Positions 18,346-26,753 of a stretch of DNA of 64,000 bases are shown here, in pieces; position 1 is the stretch's first letter, and the number at the start of each line of letters is the position of its first letter. The position numbers and the translations under genes were made by a program. Source of the DNA: Asaia prunellae JCM 25354 (GTDB lineage Bacteria; Pseudomonadota; Alphaproteobacteria; Acetobacterales; Acetobacteraceae); contig NZ_BAJV01000007.1 of the NCBI RefSeq assembly GCF_000613885.1, positions 124,001 to 188,000 on the forward strand, written 5' to 3'. The notes beneath the pieces were generated by a model, which searched no databases, was not told where the DNA came from, and worked only from the letters and a program-made list of their open reading frames with translations.

Positions 18346-19882
18346 CTTCACGGTATTACGTCACCACTCCCATCTATTACGTGAATGGCGCACCGCATAT
18401 CGGTCATGCCTACACATCTATCGCAGCCGATGTTCTGGCCCGCTTCAACCGGCTTGACGGCAAGAATGTGTTCTTCCTGACAGGTACGGACGAACATGGC
18501 CAGAAAGTCGAGCAGGCTGCGCAGATTGCCGGCATCGACACGCAGTGCTTTACTGATGGTATTGCCAGGGATTTCCGCAGCATGGCTGATGCCATGGGAA
18601 TTTCCTATGACGATTTCATCCGCACCACCGAACCGCGTCACAAGCAGGCTGCCCAGGCATTATGGGAAAAGGTTGCGGCCAATGGTCATATCTACCTCGG
18701 CGCGTATGAAGCTGGTACGCCTTGCGCGACGAATGCTTCTATTCCGAAGATGAGCTGACCACCCATGCTGATGGCTACAAGACCGCCCCTACAGGAGCGC
18801 CGGTGGAATGGGTGCGTGAGCCTTCCTATTTCTTCCGTCTCTCGAGCTTTGAAGACCAACTGCTGGCACTCTACGAACAGCATCCGGAGTTCCTCGGCCC
18901 GTCCGGTCGTCGTAACGAGATCGTCAGCTTCGTCAAACAGGGGCTGAAGGATCTTTCCATCAGCCGCACAAGCTTCAGATGGGGTATCCCGGTTCCGAAC
19001 GATCCGGACCATGTGATGTATGTCTGGTTCGACGCGTTGACCAACTATCTTTCGGCACTCGGTTATCCTGATGAGAGCGCCTCGCGCATGGCTTACTGGC
19101 CTGCCTCGGCCCACATCGTCGGCAAGGACATCATCCGCTTTCATGCCGTATTCTGGCCTGCCTTCCTGATGGCTGCCGGTATTGAATTGCCACGATCGGT
19201 CTATGCCAATGGCTGGTGGACCATCGAAGGCGAGAAGATGAGCAAATCGATCGGCAATGTCATCGACCCGCGCGATCTGGTGCGCGATTTCGGACTTGAT
19301 CCTGTGCGTTTCTTCCTGTTGCGCGAAGTCCCGTTTGGCGGCGATTCCGATCTCAGCCGACGTTCACTCATCAACCGCCTGAATGTCGAACTTGCCAATG
19401 ACCTCGGCAATCTTGCGCAACGCACACTGAGTCTCATCGCCCGCAATTGCAACGCAAGCCTGCCTGCTTTTGATGTACTCAGCGAGGACGATACAACCCT
19501 GCTTGCCAGTGCTTCGCTTCTGCCGACGCTGATGCGTGGCCAGCTTGGACGTTTTGCCCTTACAGATGCTCTGGAAGAAGTCTGGAAACTGATACGAGCC
19601 TGTAATGCCTATATTGATCGTCAGGCCCCCTGGGCGCTGAAAAAGACAGATCTTGTACGTATGGCAACGGTTCTGCGTGTGCTGCATGAAGCACTGCGTC
19701 ATATCGCCATTCTGTTGCAGCCCTACATGCCCGGCACAATGGACAAGCTTCTTACCCAGCTCGGTGTGGCACAGGAAAAGCGTGATATCGCCTCACTGGC
19801 CGAAAGCCTCGTGTCAGGTACTTCTCTGCCGGCACCACAGGGTCTTTTCCCACGTCATGTCGAGCCAGAGGCGACCGCATGA
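18342..19882 (+). CDS. metG: Methionyl-tRNA synthetase (frameshifted)
   Basis: Charges tRNA-Met and is essential. Class I signature PHIGH at residues ~18-22 (TPIYYVNGAPHIGHAYT); KMSKS appears as EKMSKSIG in the second half. The frame breaks near 18711: GAA-GCT-GGT should be GAA-GGC-TGG, i.e. one G missing, restoring YEGWYALRDECFYSEDEL. Restored length is about 513 aa, the short alphaproteobacterial form without a C-terminal dimerisation domain. A broken metG in an otherwise normal operon is strong evidence for sequencing error. Overlaps holB and tatD by 4 nt each. Confidence 0.94.
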
Positions 19883-20661
19883 CAGGACTGATTGACACTC
19901 ACTGCCATCTTGATCGGCTGGATGATATACCGGCAGCCCTTGCTCTGGCTAAGGAGCATGGGCTGTCCGGCATGACGACCATCGGTACGCGCCTGTCACA
20001 TGCCCAGACACAGATCGATCTGACCCGTTTTGATAGCCCAGAGCTGCGTGTCTGGTGCGCCATCGGGACCCATCCTGACCATGTTGATGAAGAGCCCCTC
20101 CCTAATGTCGAGACAATCATACAGCAGGCAGAAGCCAGAAATGTGATCGGCATCGGTGAATCAGGGCTGGATTATCTTCACGGTGCGCAGCCTATACGCG
20201 CAGCCCAGGCAGAAAGCTTTCGTGTTCATATTGCAGCGGCGCGAAAGACAGGCCTTCCCCTCGTCATCCATGCACGTGAGGCGGATGCTGACGTTGCAGC
20301 CATATTGCGTGACGAGCATGCAAGAGGAGCGTTCCCGTTCCTGCTGCACTGCTTTGCCTCCGGACCTGATCTGGCACGCATCGCCATTGAGCTAGGAGGG
20401 TATATCAGCTTCTCGGGACTGCTGACCTTTCCAAAATGCGAAACAATACGTGAAGTGGCACGTGCAATGCCTCAGAACCGTATACTCGTCGAGACGGACA
20501 GCCCGTTTCTGGCCCCGGTTCCCAAGCGCGGCAAGCCGAATACGCCAGGCTATGTTGCTTATACAGCTGCGCGTCTTGCACAGGAACGGGGCATGGAAGC
20601 CCAGACGCTCGCCGAGCTGACAACAGAAAATTTCTTCACCCTGTTCGGGCGCGCTGCATGA
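19879..20661 (+). CDS. tatD: TatD-family metal-dependent hydrolase
   Basis: 260-aa TIM-barrel DNase/hydrolase. Metal ligands: IDTHCHLD at 4-11, Glu in IGESGLDY, His in LVIHAREAD, His in FLLHCFASG and Asp in VETDSPFLAP, all in family order. TatD proteins are 3'-5' exonucleases in DNA repair; the relatives linked to metG may process other substrates. Overlaps metG and the next hydrolase by ATGA, so it is coupled within the operon. Confidence 0.93.
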   Translation: MTGLIDTHCHLDRLDDIPAALALAKEHGLSGMTTIGTRLSHAQTQIDLTRFDSPELRVWCAIGTHPDHVDEEPLPNVETIIQQAEARNVIGIGESGLDYLHGAQPIRAAQAESFRVHIAAARKTGLPLVIHAREADADVAAILRDEHARGAFPFLLHCFASGPDLARIAIELGGYISFSGLLTFPKCETIREVARAMPQNRILVETDSPFLAPVPKRGKPNTPGYVAYTAARLAQERGMEAQTLAELTTENFFTLFGRAA

Positions 20662-21442
20662 AAGTAACGATCCTCGGCTGCGGTGGGTCTGGTGGCGTAC
20701 CCATGGTGGGCGGTGCAGATGGGGCAGGGATCTGGGGCTTGTGCGACCCGACTGAGCCACGCAATCAGCGGACACGCTCTTCTATCGTGATCGAAGCTGA
20801 CAGTGGCAAGCGTCTCCTGGTCGATTCAGGGCCCGATCTACGCACCCAGTTGCTGCGCGAGAAGATCGGCGTGGTCCATGCTGTACTTTACACCCATGAA
20901 CATGCGGACCATGTCGCCGGGCTCGATGAACTACGCGCCATCAACCGTATGCTGGATGCCCCTTTGCCGCTTTATGCGACCGAAACAGTGATGCAGGAAC
21001 TGGAGGCACGATTCAGTTATGCCTTCCGCCCCTGGAGTGGAACCGGTTTTTTTCGCCCGGTGCCCGAACCTCACAAGATCACGCTCACCGATCGTCTTGC
21101 ACTGTGCGATCTTGAGGTCCAGCTTTTCGAACAGCGGCATTACCGTATCCCGACAGCAGGAATCCGCTGTGGTGACTTCGCCTATTCCACCGATGTCGAG
21201 CATCTGAGTGAAGACTCGTTTCTCGCGCTCAAGGGCGTAAGAACCTGGGTGGTTGGTTGTTTCCAGTATGAGCACATGTGGCTCATGCCTGGGTCGATCT
21301 GGTGATCGAGTGGTGCGAGAAACTCCGGCCGGAACGGACCATCCTGACACATATGGGGCCTGGGCTCGATTATCAGACGCTTCGCAGGAAGCTCCCGAAA
21401 GGGATAGAGCCCGGTTATGACGGCATGGTTTTTCACCCCTAA
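20658..21442 (+). CDS. MBL-fold metallo-hydrolase, PhnP-like (frameshifted)
   Basis: Metallo-beta-lactamase-fold hydrolase, commonly the gene after tatD in Alphaproteobacteria. N-terminal GCGGSGGVP and GLCDP are typical of the PhnP-like group (phosphodiesterase on cyclic phosphates). The Zn motif is THEHADHVAG; ACGFAYSTD-like segment GDFAYSTDVEHL carries the Asp ligand. The frame breaks near 21273: GAG-CAC should be GAG-CCA-CAT (one C missing), restoring YEPHVAHAWVDLVIEWCEKL, ILTHMGPGLDY and a stop at 21440-21442. Restored length about 261 aa. Probably the last gene of the tmk-to-hydrolase run; the next operon starts 272 nt downstream. Confidence 0.88.
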
Positions 21443-21582
21443 ATAATTCGACGTTGATCCAGTTTTTTGTTGATGCGCGCTTCAACATCGCGATAGCGTC
21501 ATCATATCGGGTCAGTCTGGTCCTTTTGCACAACGTTTGATTTCCCTCAAAATCCGGTATTCCGGGTCAGTTTTTTAATGTT

Positions 21583-21598
21583 GAGACAGCAATGTCTC
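21583..21598. promoter_or_regulatory. Short inverted repeat upstream of prkA
   Basis: GAGACA-gcaa-TGTCTC is a perfect 6-bp inverted repeat about 120 nt before the prkA ATG, in the 272-nt gap. It may be an operator or part of a weak terminator for the upstream operon. No assignment is possible from sequence. Confidence 0.3.
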
Positions 21599-21714
21599 CG
21601 CACCTGTTGTCGTCCCCGTAGCCTGACTTCCCGACTTATCGCCTGCATGTCTTTCGGTGGGTATGACCGTTTCGCCCCCCGGCAAAGTGGCAGGTCCATC
21701 GGAGCACATGAGTC

Positions 21715-23661
21715 ATGAGTTCATTCTCGGACGTCTTTACGTTGGCTTCCTCGTTCCGTGAGGAACGTCGGGAAACAGAGATGTCGCTGGCTTCCTATCT
21801 CTCTCTGTGCCGCGAAGACCCTGCCAGCTATGCGAGCGCCGCGGAACGCATGCTCAAGGCCATCGGCGAGCCGGTCATGCTGGATTCCTCACGTGACCCG
21901 CGGCTGAGCCGCATTTTCATGAACCGCACCGTACGTACCTATCCCGCCTTCGCTGATTTCTACGGTATGGAAGACGCGGTGGAGCAGATTGTCGGCTTCT
22001 TCCGCCATGCCGCTCAGGGGCTGGAGGAGCGCAAGCAGATTCTCTATCTGCTCGGCCCGGTCGGCGGCGGCAAATCCTCGCTTGGCGAACGTCTCAAGAC
22101 CTTGATGGAGCGCGAGCCGATCTACGTGCTCAAGGCGGGCAAGGAGATTAGCCCCGTTTTCGAGAGCCCGCTCGGTCTGTTCGACCCCGAGCGTTTCGGG
22201 GCTTCCCTGCTTGAGCAGTATAACATTCCCCGTCGCGTTCTGACCGGCATTGCGAGCCCCTGGGCGCTCAAGCGGCTCGAGGATTTCGACGGCGATATCT
22301 CGCGCTTTACCGTGGTACGACTCAACCCGTCCAAGCTGCGTCAGGTCGCCATCGCCAAGACAGAACCGGGTGACGACAATAATCAGGACGTCTCAGCGCT
22401 GGTCGGAAAGGTCGATATCCGCCAGCTCGAAAACTTCAGCCAGAACGATCCTGATGCCTATAGCTTCTCCGGTGGTCTGAACCGTGCCAATCAGGGACTT
22501 CTCGAATTCGTCGAGATGTTCAAGGCACCGATCAAGATGCTGCACCCCCTTCTGACGGCAACGCAGGAAGGGAATTATGTGGGCACCGAAAATATCGGCG
22601 CCATTCCTTTTACCGGCGTGATTCTGGCCCATTCGAACGAAGCTGAGTGGCAGTCTTTCCGCAATAACCGCACCAATGAGGCCTTCCTCGACCGTGTCTG
22701 CGTCATCAAGGTACCTTACTGCCTGCGCGTCACCGAGGAATCCAAGATTTATGAGAAGCTGATCCAGTCTTCAGCCCTGGGCGAAGCGCCCTGCGCACCG
22801 CATACGCTCGAAATGCTCGCGCAGTTTGCTGTGCTGTCCCGTCTCAAATCGCACCCCAACTCGACCCAATTCGCCAAGATGCGCGTCTATGACGGCGAGA
22901 ATATCCGCGAGACCGACCCCAAGGCGCGCGCCATGCAGGAGTACAAGGACAGCGCCGGCGTCGATGAAGGCATGGAAGGCATCTCGACCCGCTTCGCCTA
23001 TAAGGTGCTCTCGGCCACTTTCAATCATGACCCGTCCGAGATCTCGGCTGACCCTGTGCATCTGATGTACGTGCTCGAGCAGGCGGTGCGTCGTGAGCAG
23101 TTTCCCGCAGAGGTGGAGGCCGCCTATCTGGCATCGCTCAAATCCGATCTGGCGCGCCGTTATGCCGAATTCCTGGGTAATGAGATCCAGAAAGCCTATC
23201 TGGAGAGCTATAATGATTACGGTCAGAATCTCTTTGATCGCTATCTCGATTACGCCGATGCCTGGATAGAGGATCAGGACTTCAAGGATCCGGATACCGG
23301 TCAGTTGATGAATCGCGATCTGCTGAATGCCGAACTGAGCAAGACCGAAAAAGCGGCGGGTATCGCGAACCCGAAGGATTTCAGAAATGAAGTCGTCAAG
23401 TTCTCGCTTCGCTCCAGAGCTGCGAATGGCGGACATAACCCGTCATGGACGAGCTACGAGAAGATCCGTGACGTTATCGAGAAGCGGATGTTCAGCCAGG
23501 TCGAGGACCTGCTGCCAGTGATCAGCTTCGGCTCGAAAAAGGACAGCACCAGCGAACGAAAACATGACGAGTTCGTCAGCCGTATGGCCGCGCGTGGCTA
23601 TACCGAGCGCCAGGTAAGGCGTCTGGTCGAATGGTACATGCGCGTCAAGCAGTCTGCCTGA
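21715..23661 (+). CDS. prkA: PrkA-family serine protein kinase / AAA+ protein
   Basis: 648-aa homologue of E. coli YeaG and Bacillus PrkA. N-terminal AAA domain with Walker A GPVGGGKSS at 114-122 and the conserved MYVLKAG-like segment after it; C-terminal PrkA kinase domain including the SQNDPDAYSFSGGLNRANQGL-type core (residues ~242-262). Acts in stationary-phase and nutrient-stress signalling in E. coli; a protease activity has been suggested for the Bacillus protein. Start ATG 21715 with GGAG ten bases upstream. Followed by yeaH (22 nt) and spoVR, the standard three-gene stress operon. Intact frame. Confidence 0.93.
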   Translation: MSSFSDVFTLASSFREERRETEMSLASYLSLCREDPASYASAAERMLKAIGEPVMLDSSRDPRLSRIFMNRTVRTYPAFADFYGMEDAVEQIVGFFRHAAQGLEERKQILYLLGPVGGGKSSLGERLKTLMEREPIYVLKAGKEISPVFESPLGLFDPERFGASLLEQYNIPRRVLTGIASPWALKRLEDFDGDISRFTVVRLNPSKLRQVAIAKTEPGDDNNQDVSALVGKVDIRQLENFSQNDPDAYSFSGGLNRANQGLLEFVEMFKAPIKMLHPLLTATQEGNYVGTENIGAIPFTGVILAHSNEAEWQSFRNNRTNEAFLDRVCVIKVPYCLRVTEESKIYEKLIQSSALGEAPCAPHTLEMLAQFAVLSRLKSHPNSTQFAKMRVYDGENIRETDPKARAMQEYKDSAGVDEGMEGISTRFAYKVLSATFNHDPSEISADPVHLMYVLEQAVRREQFPAEVEAAYLASLKSDLARRYAEFLGNEIQKAYLESYNDYGQNLFDRYLDYADAWIEDQDFKDPDTGQLMNRDLLNAELSKTEKAAGIANPKDFRNEVVKFSLRSRAANGGHNPSWTSYEKIRDVIEKRMFSQVEDLLPVISFGSKKDSTSERKHDEFVSRMAARGYTERQVRRLVEWYMRVKQSA

Positions 23662-23683
23662 TCTCACTTAAACGGAGCGTTTC

Positions 23684-24994
23684 ATGGAAATCATAGACAG
23701 GCGCCCGAATCCGCATGGCAAGAACACCGAGAACCGGCAGCGTGTCCTGTCGAGAGCACGTCAGGCCATACAGACTGCAGTGCGAGATGCCGCAGCTCAG
23801 GGACGCATTCGTGAGATTGGCCAGGATAGCGCGGTCTCGATCCCTGCCGATGTCCTGCATGAGCCCAGCTTTCACAGGCAATTCGATGCCGGCACACGCC
23901 ATCTGGTGCTCTCCGGCAACAAGGAATTCGTCAAGGGAGATCGTTTGCGCCGTCCTCCTGAAAGCGAGGGCCAGGGGGGTGGAGATGGAAACGGGGCCGG
24001 CGAGCAGGGCGGGGGAGAGGACTCCTATCGCTTCGTGCTGTCGCGCGAAGAATTTCTTGATCTGTTCTTTGATGATCTGGAACTTCCCGATCTCGTCAAA
24101 CGCGAGGTGACCTCTGTCTCTTTTCTGTCTAACAGCAGATCGGGTCTCACAAGCGACGGCTCACCCTCGCAAATTGACCTCGGCCGCACCATGCGGCGAT
24201 CGATGGGACGTCGTATCGGTCTAAAACGTCCCAAACCCCAGGAGCTGATCGATATCGAAGCCGAAATCACGGCGCTGGAAAATGAACGACCACTGACAGA
24301 AATGAAGTTCCTGCGCCTTCAGGAGCTACGCGAGAGCCAGACTCTGCTTCGCCAGAGGCTCGCACGCATCCCCTGGGTCGATCCGGTTGACCTGAGATAT
24401 CGTCGTTTTACACCTGTCCCGAAACCAACCACGCAGGCAGTCATTTTCTGCATCATGGATGTCTCGGGTTCCATGACCGAGAAAATGAAAGAACTGGGTA
24501 AGCAGTTCTTCATGCTGTTGCATGTGTTTCTGGAAAAACGCTACGAAAAACTGGAAATTGTCTTCATCAGACATGCCGAAACGGCGGAAGAAGTCGAGGA
24601 AGACGTGTTTTTTACCGATCCACGTACTGGCGGTACGGTCGTATCCACGGCCTTGCATCTCATGTACAAGGTACAGAAAGAGCGTTTTCCTGCCAATAAA
24701 TGGAATATCTATGTTGCCCAGGTCTCGGACGGCGACAATATTTCTTCCGATATGAGCAGTGTAAACCACTTGATGACCGAGGCCATATTACCGGTAGTAC
24801 AATATTTCGCCTATGTCGAAGTCAGTATTGGCGGTGCTTTCCTGCGCAGCGAAACTGATCTGTGGCGAGGTTACAAGGTCATCGCGGATGACAAGCCGCA
24901 CCTTGCTATGCGTCAGGTACAGGACAGGCGCGATATCTTCCCGGTATTCAGAGAGCTTTTTGCCCGTCGCGCCGCCGAACGGGCAGGGGAGTGA
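23684..24994 (+). CDS. yeaH: YeaH/YhbH family protein (DUF444, VWA-like)
   Basis: 436-aa DUF444 protein. The N-terminal part is basic with a Gly-rich hinge (GEGQGGGDGNGAGEQGGGED around residues 88-107). The C-terminal von Willebrand A-like domain has the MIDAS motif DVSGSM near residue 258, then SHGGT-like TGGTVVS and VSDGDN. Function is unresolved; it is a partner of the PrkA kinase in stress survival. Lies 22 nt after prkA and overlaps spoVR by 4 nt (ATGA). The frame is intact. Confidence 0.92.
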   Translation: MEIIDRRPNPHGKNTENRQRVLSRARQAIQTAVRDAAAQGRIREIGQDSAVSIPADVLHEPSFHRQFDAGTRHLVLSGNKEFVKGDRLRRPPESEGQGGGDGNGAGEQGGGEDSYRFVLSREEFLDLFFDDLELPDLVKREVTSVSFLSNSRSGLTSDGSPSQIDLGRTMRRSMGRRIGLKRPKPQELIDIEAEITALENERPLTEMKFLRLQELRESQTLLRQRLARIPWVDPVDLRYRRFTPVPKPTTQAVIFCIMDVSGSMTEKMKELGKQFFMLLHVFLEKRYEKLEIVFIRHAETAEEVEEDVFFTDPRTGGTVVSTALHLMYKVQKERFPANKWNIYVAQVSDGDNISSDMSSVNHLMTEAILPVVQYFAYVEVSIGGAFLRSETDLWRGYKVIADDKPHLAMRQVQDRRDIFPVFRELFARRAAERAGE

Positions 24995-26495
24995 CCATGC
25001 TTTATACAGGCACAGACTGGAGCTTTCCGATCCTGCGCGATTGCTACGGAGAAATCGATCGTATTGCAAGCGAGGAGCTCAAGCTCGATACATATCCCAA
25101 TCGTATCGAAATCATCACTTCAGAACAGATGTTGGACGTCTATACGTCGCACGGTATGCCAATCAGTTATCCGCACTGGTCTGCAGGCAAACGTTTCGTC
25201 TCGCATGAAAACGCCTATAAACGTGGACTGATGGGGCTAGCCTATGAAGTAGTAATCAATTCCAGCCCCTGCATCAGCTATCTGATGGAAGAGAATACTG
25301 CGACGATGCAGGCATTGGTTATCGCCCATGCTGCGTTTGGCCATAATCATTTCTTCAAGAATAACCGCCTTTTTCGTGAATGGACGAATTCAACCCAGAT
25401 CCTCGACTATCTTGAGTTTGCTCGTGGCTATGTTGCACGCTGCGAAGAGAAATACGGGGTGAAGGCAGTAGAACGAATTCTGGATGCCGCCCACGCACTG
25501 CAAAGTCAGGGCGTCGATCGTCATACTGGCAGCAAGCGTCTCGATTTGCGTCAGGAACAGGAGCGCGCAAGAGAGCGACGCGCCTATGAGGACGAACATT
25601 TCAATGATCTCTGGCGCACACTGCCTGATAATCAGGTCCAGGCTGATACTACAGCCAATACAGGCGCCCAGACTGCTGCACTCGGCTTGCCGGAAGAAAA
25701 TATTCTCTATTTTCTGGAAAAGAATGCACGCGACTGGCCAACTGGGAACGGGAAATCATCCGGATCGTACGCCTCATAGCGCAGTATTTTTATCCTCAAC
25801 CCCAGGCAAAACTCATGAATGAGCTGCGCCACCTGGGTGCACAATTTCATCATGCACCGTCTGCATGACAAGAAACTGATCGACGATGCAGCCATACTGG
25901 AGGTTATTCACTCTACCAGCAATGTCATTACGCAACGCGGTTTCGATGAAGGGGGAGGGCCGAACTTCAACCCTTATGCACTTGGCTTCGCATGATGTCC
26001 GATATTGCCCGTGTCTGTACCAATCCGACAGAAGAGGACCGCATGTGGTTCCCCGGTCATGCAGGTAACCGTGACCCCATCGGCACATTGCATCATGCCT
26101 GGGCCGAATACCGTGACGAGAGTTTCGTACAGCAATTCCTGTCACCCAAGGTCATCCGCGATTTCCGCTTTTTCCGGCTCGAAGACGATCTTTCCCAGTC
26201 TTATCTTCTGGTCGATGCGATACATGACGACACAGGGTATCGTGACATACGTCGTTCGATCGCCGCCTCGTATGATCCGGGGCTTCTGGCGGAGGAGATT
26301 GAGATCGTAGGAGCAGATCTGACCGGGGATCGCATTCTGCGCCTGGAACATCGCACCAGACCCGGCAAGCTTTTACAACCTACGGATGCAAGGCTGACCC
26401 TGGAACATCTGGGTATGCTTTGGGGTTACGGCGTGATTCTCAAGGAAGTTGACAATCAGACGGGTGCCGAGCTCGGCAGCTACGCATTGGCATAG
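24991..26495 (+). CDS. spoVR: SpoVR family protein (three frameshifts)
   Basis: Homologue of B. subtilis SpoVR and E. coli YcgB, usually encoded with PrkA and YeaH. N-terminal signature DWSFPILRDCYGEIDRIA, then MPISYPHWSAGKRF and AHAAFGHNHFFKNN. Three breaks are inferred: one base missing near 25733 (NARRLANWEREII), two near 25823 (KLMNEGCATWVHNFIMHRL) and one A near 25992 (GFAMMSDIARV). Repaired, the protein is about 502 aa and ends GAELGSYALA. The middle segments are clearly the conserved SpoVR core, so the printed breaks are probably errors. Biochemical function is unknown. Followed by a strong hairpin at 26517-26553. Confidence 0.88.
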
Positions 26496-26516
26496 GCGCG
26501 CCAGAGAAAATCCGGT

Positions 26517-26553
26517 GTCAGAGATCAGAGATAATCCGTCTCTGATCTCTGAC
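26517..26553. terminator. Perfect 15-bp hairpin after spoVR
   Basis: Arms GTCAGAGATCAGAGA (26517-26531) and TCTCTGATCTCTGAC (26539-26553) are exact reverse complements with a 7-nt loop. It lies 22 nt beyond the spoVR stop. There is no long U-tract, but position and perfection favour a terminator, perhaps also serving the antiporter gene coming from the other strand. Confidence 0.7.
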
Positions 26554-26753
26554 ATTCCCATATCAGTTGGCATAATATATCTTATCGAACTTATGGATTT
26601 CAGGAAGAGGAGCGATTGATCATGATCTTCTGTCAGTATGACTGGTTCGCAAGGCATTTCTCATCCATCCACAAGATACACGTAAACGAAGGTAAACGAA
26701 CACGCAGACCCAGATTCATGCATGGCACCTCTCCAAGCATGAACCTAACCTCA

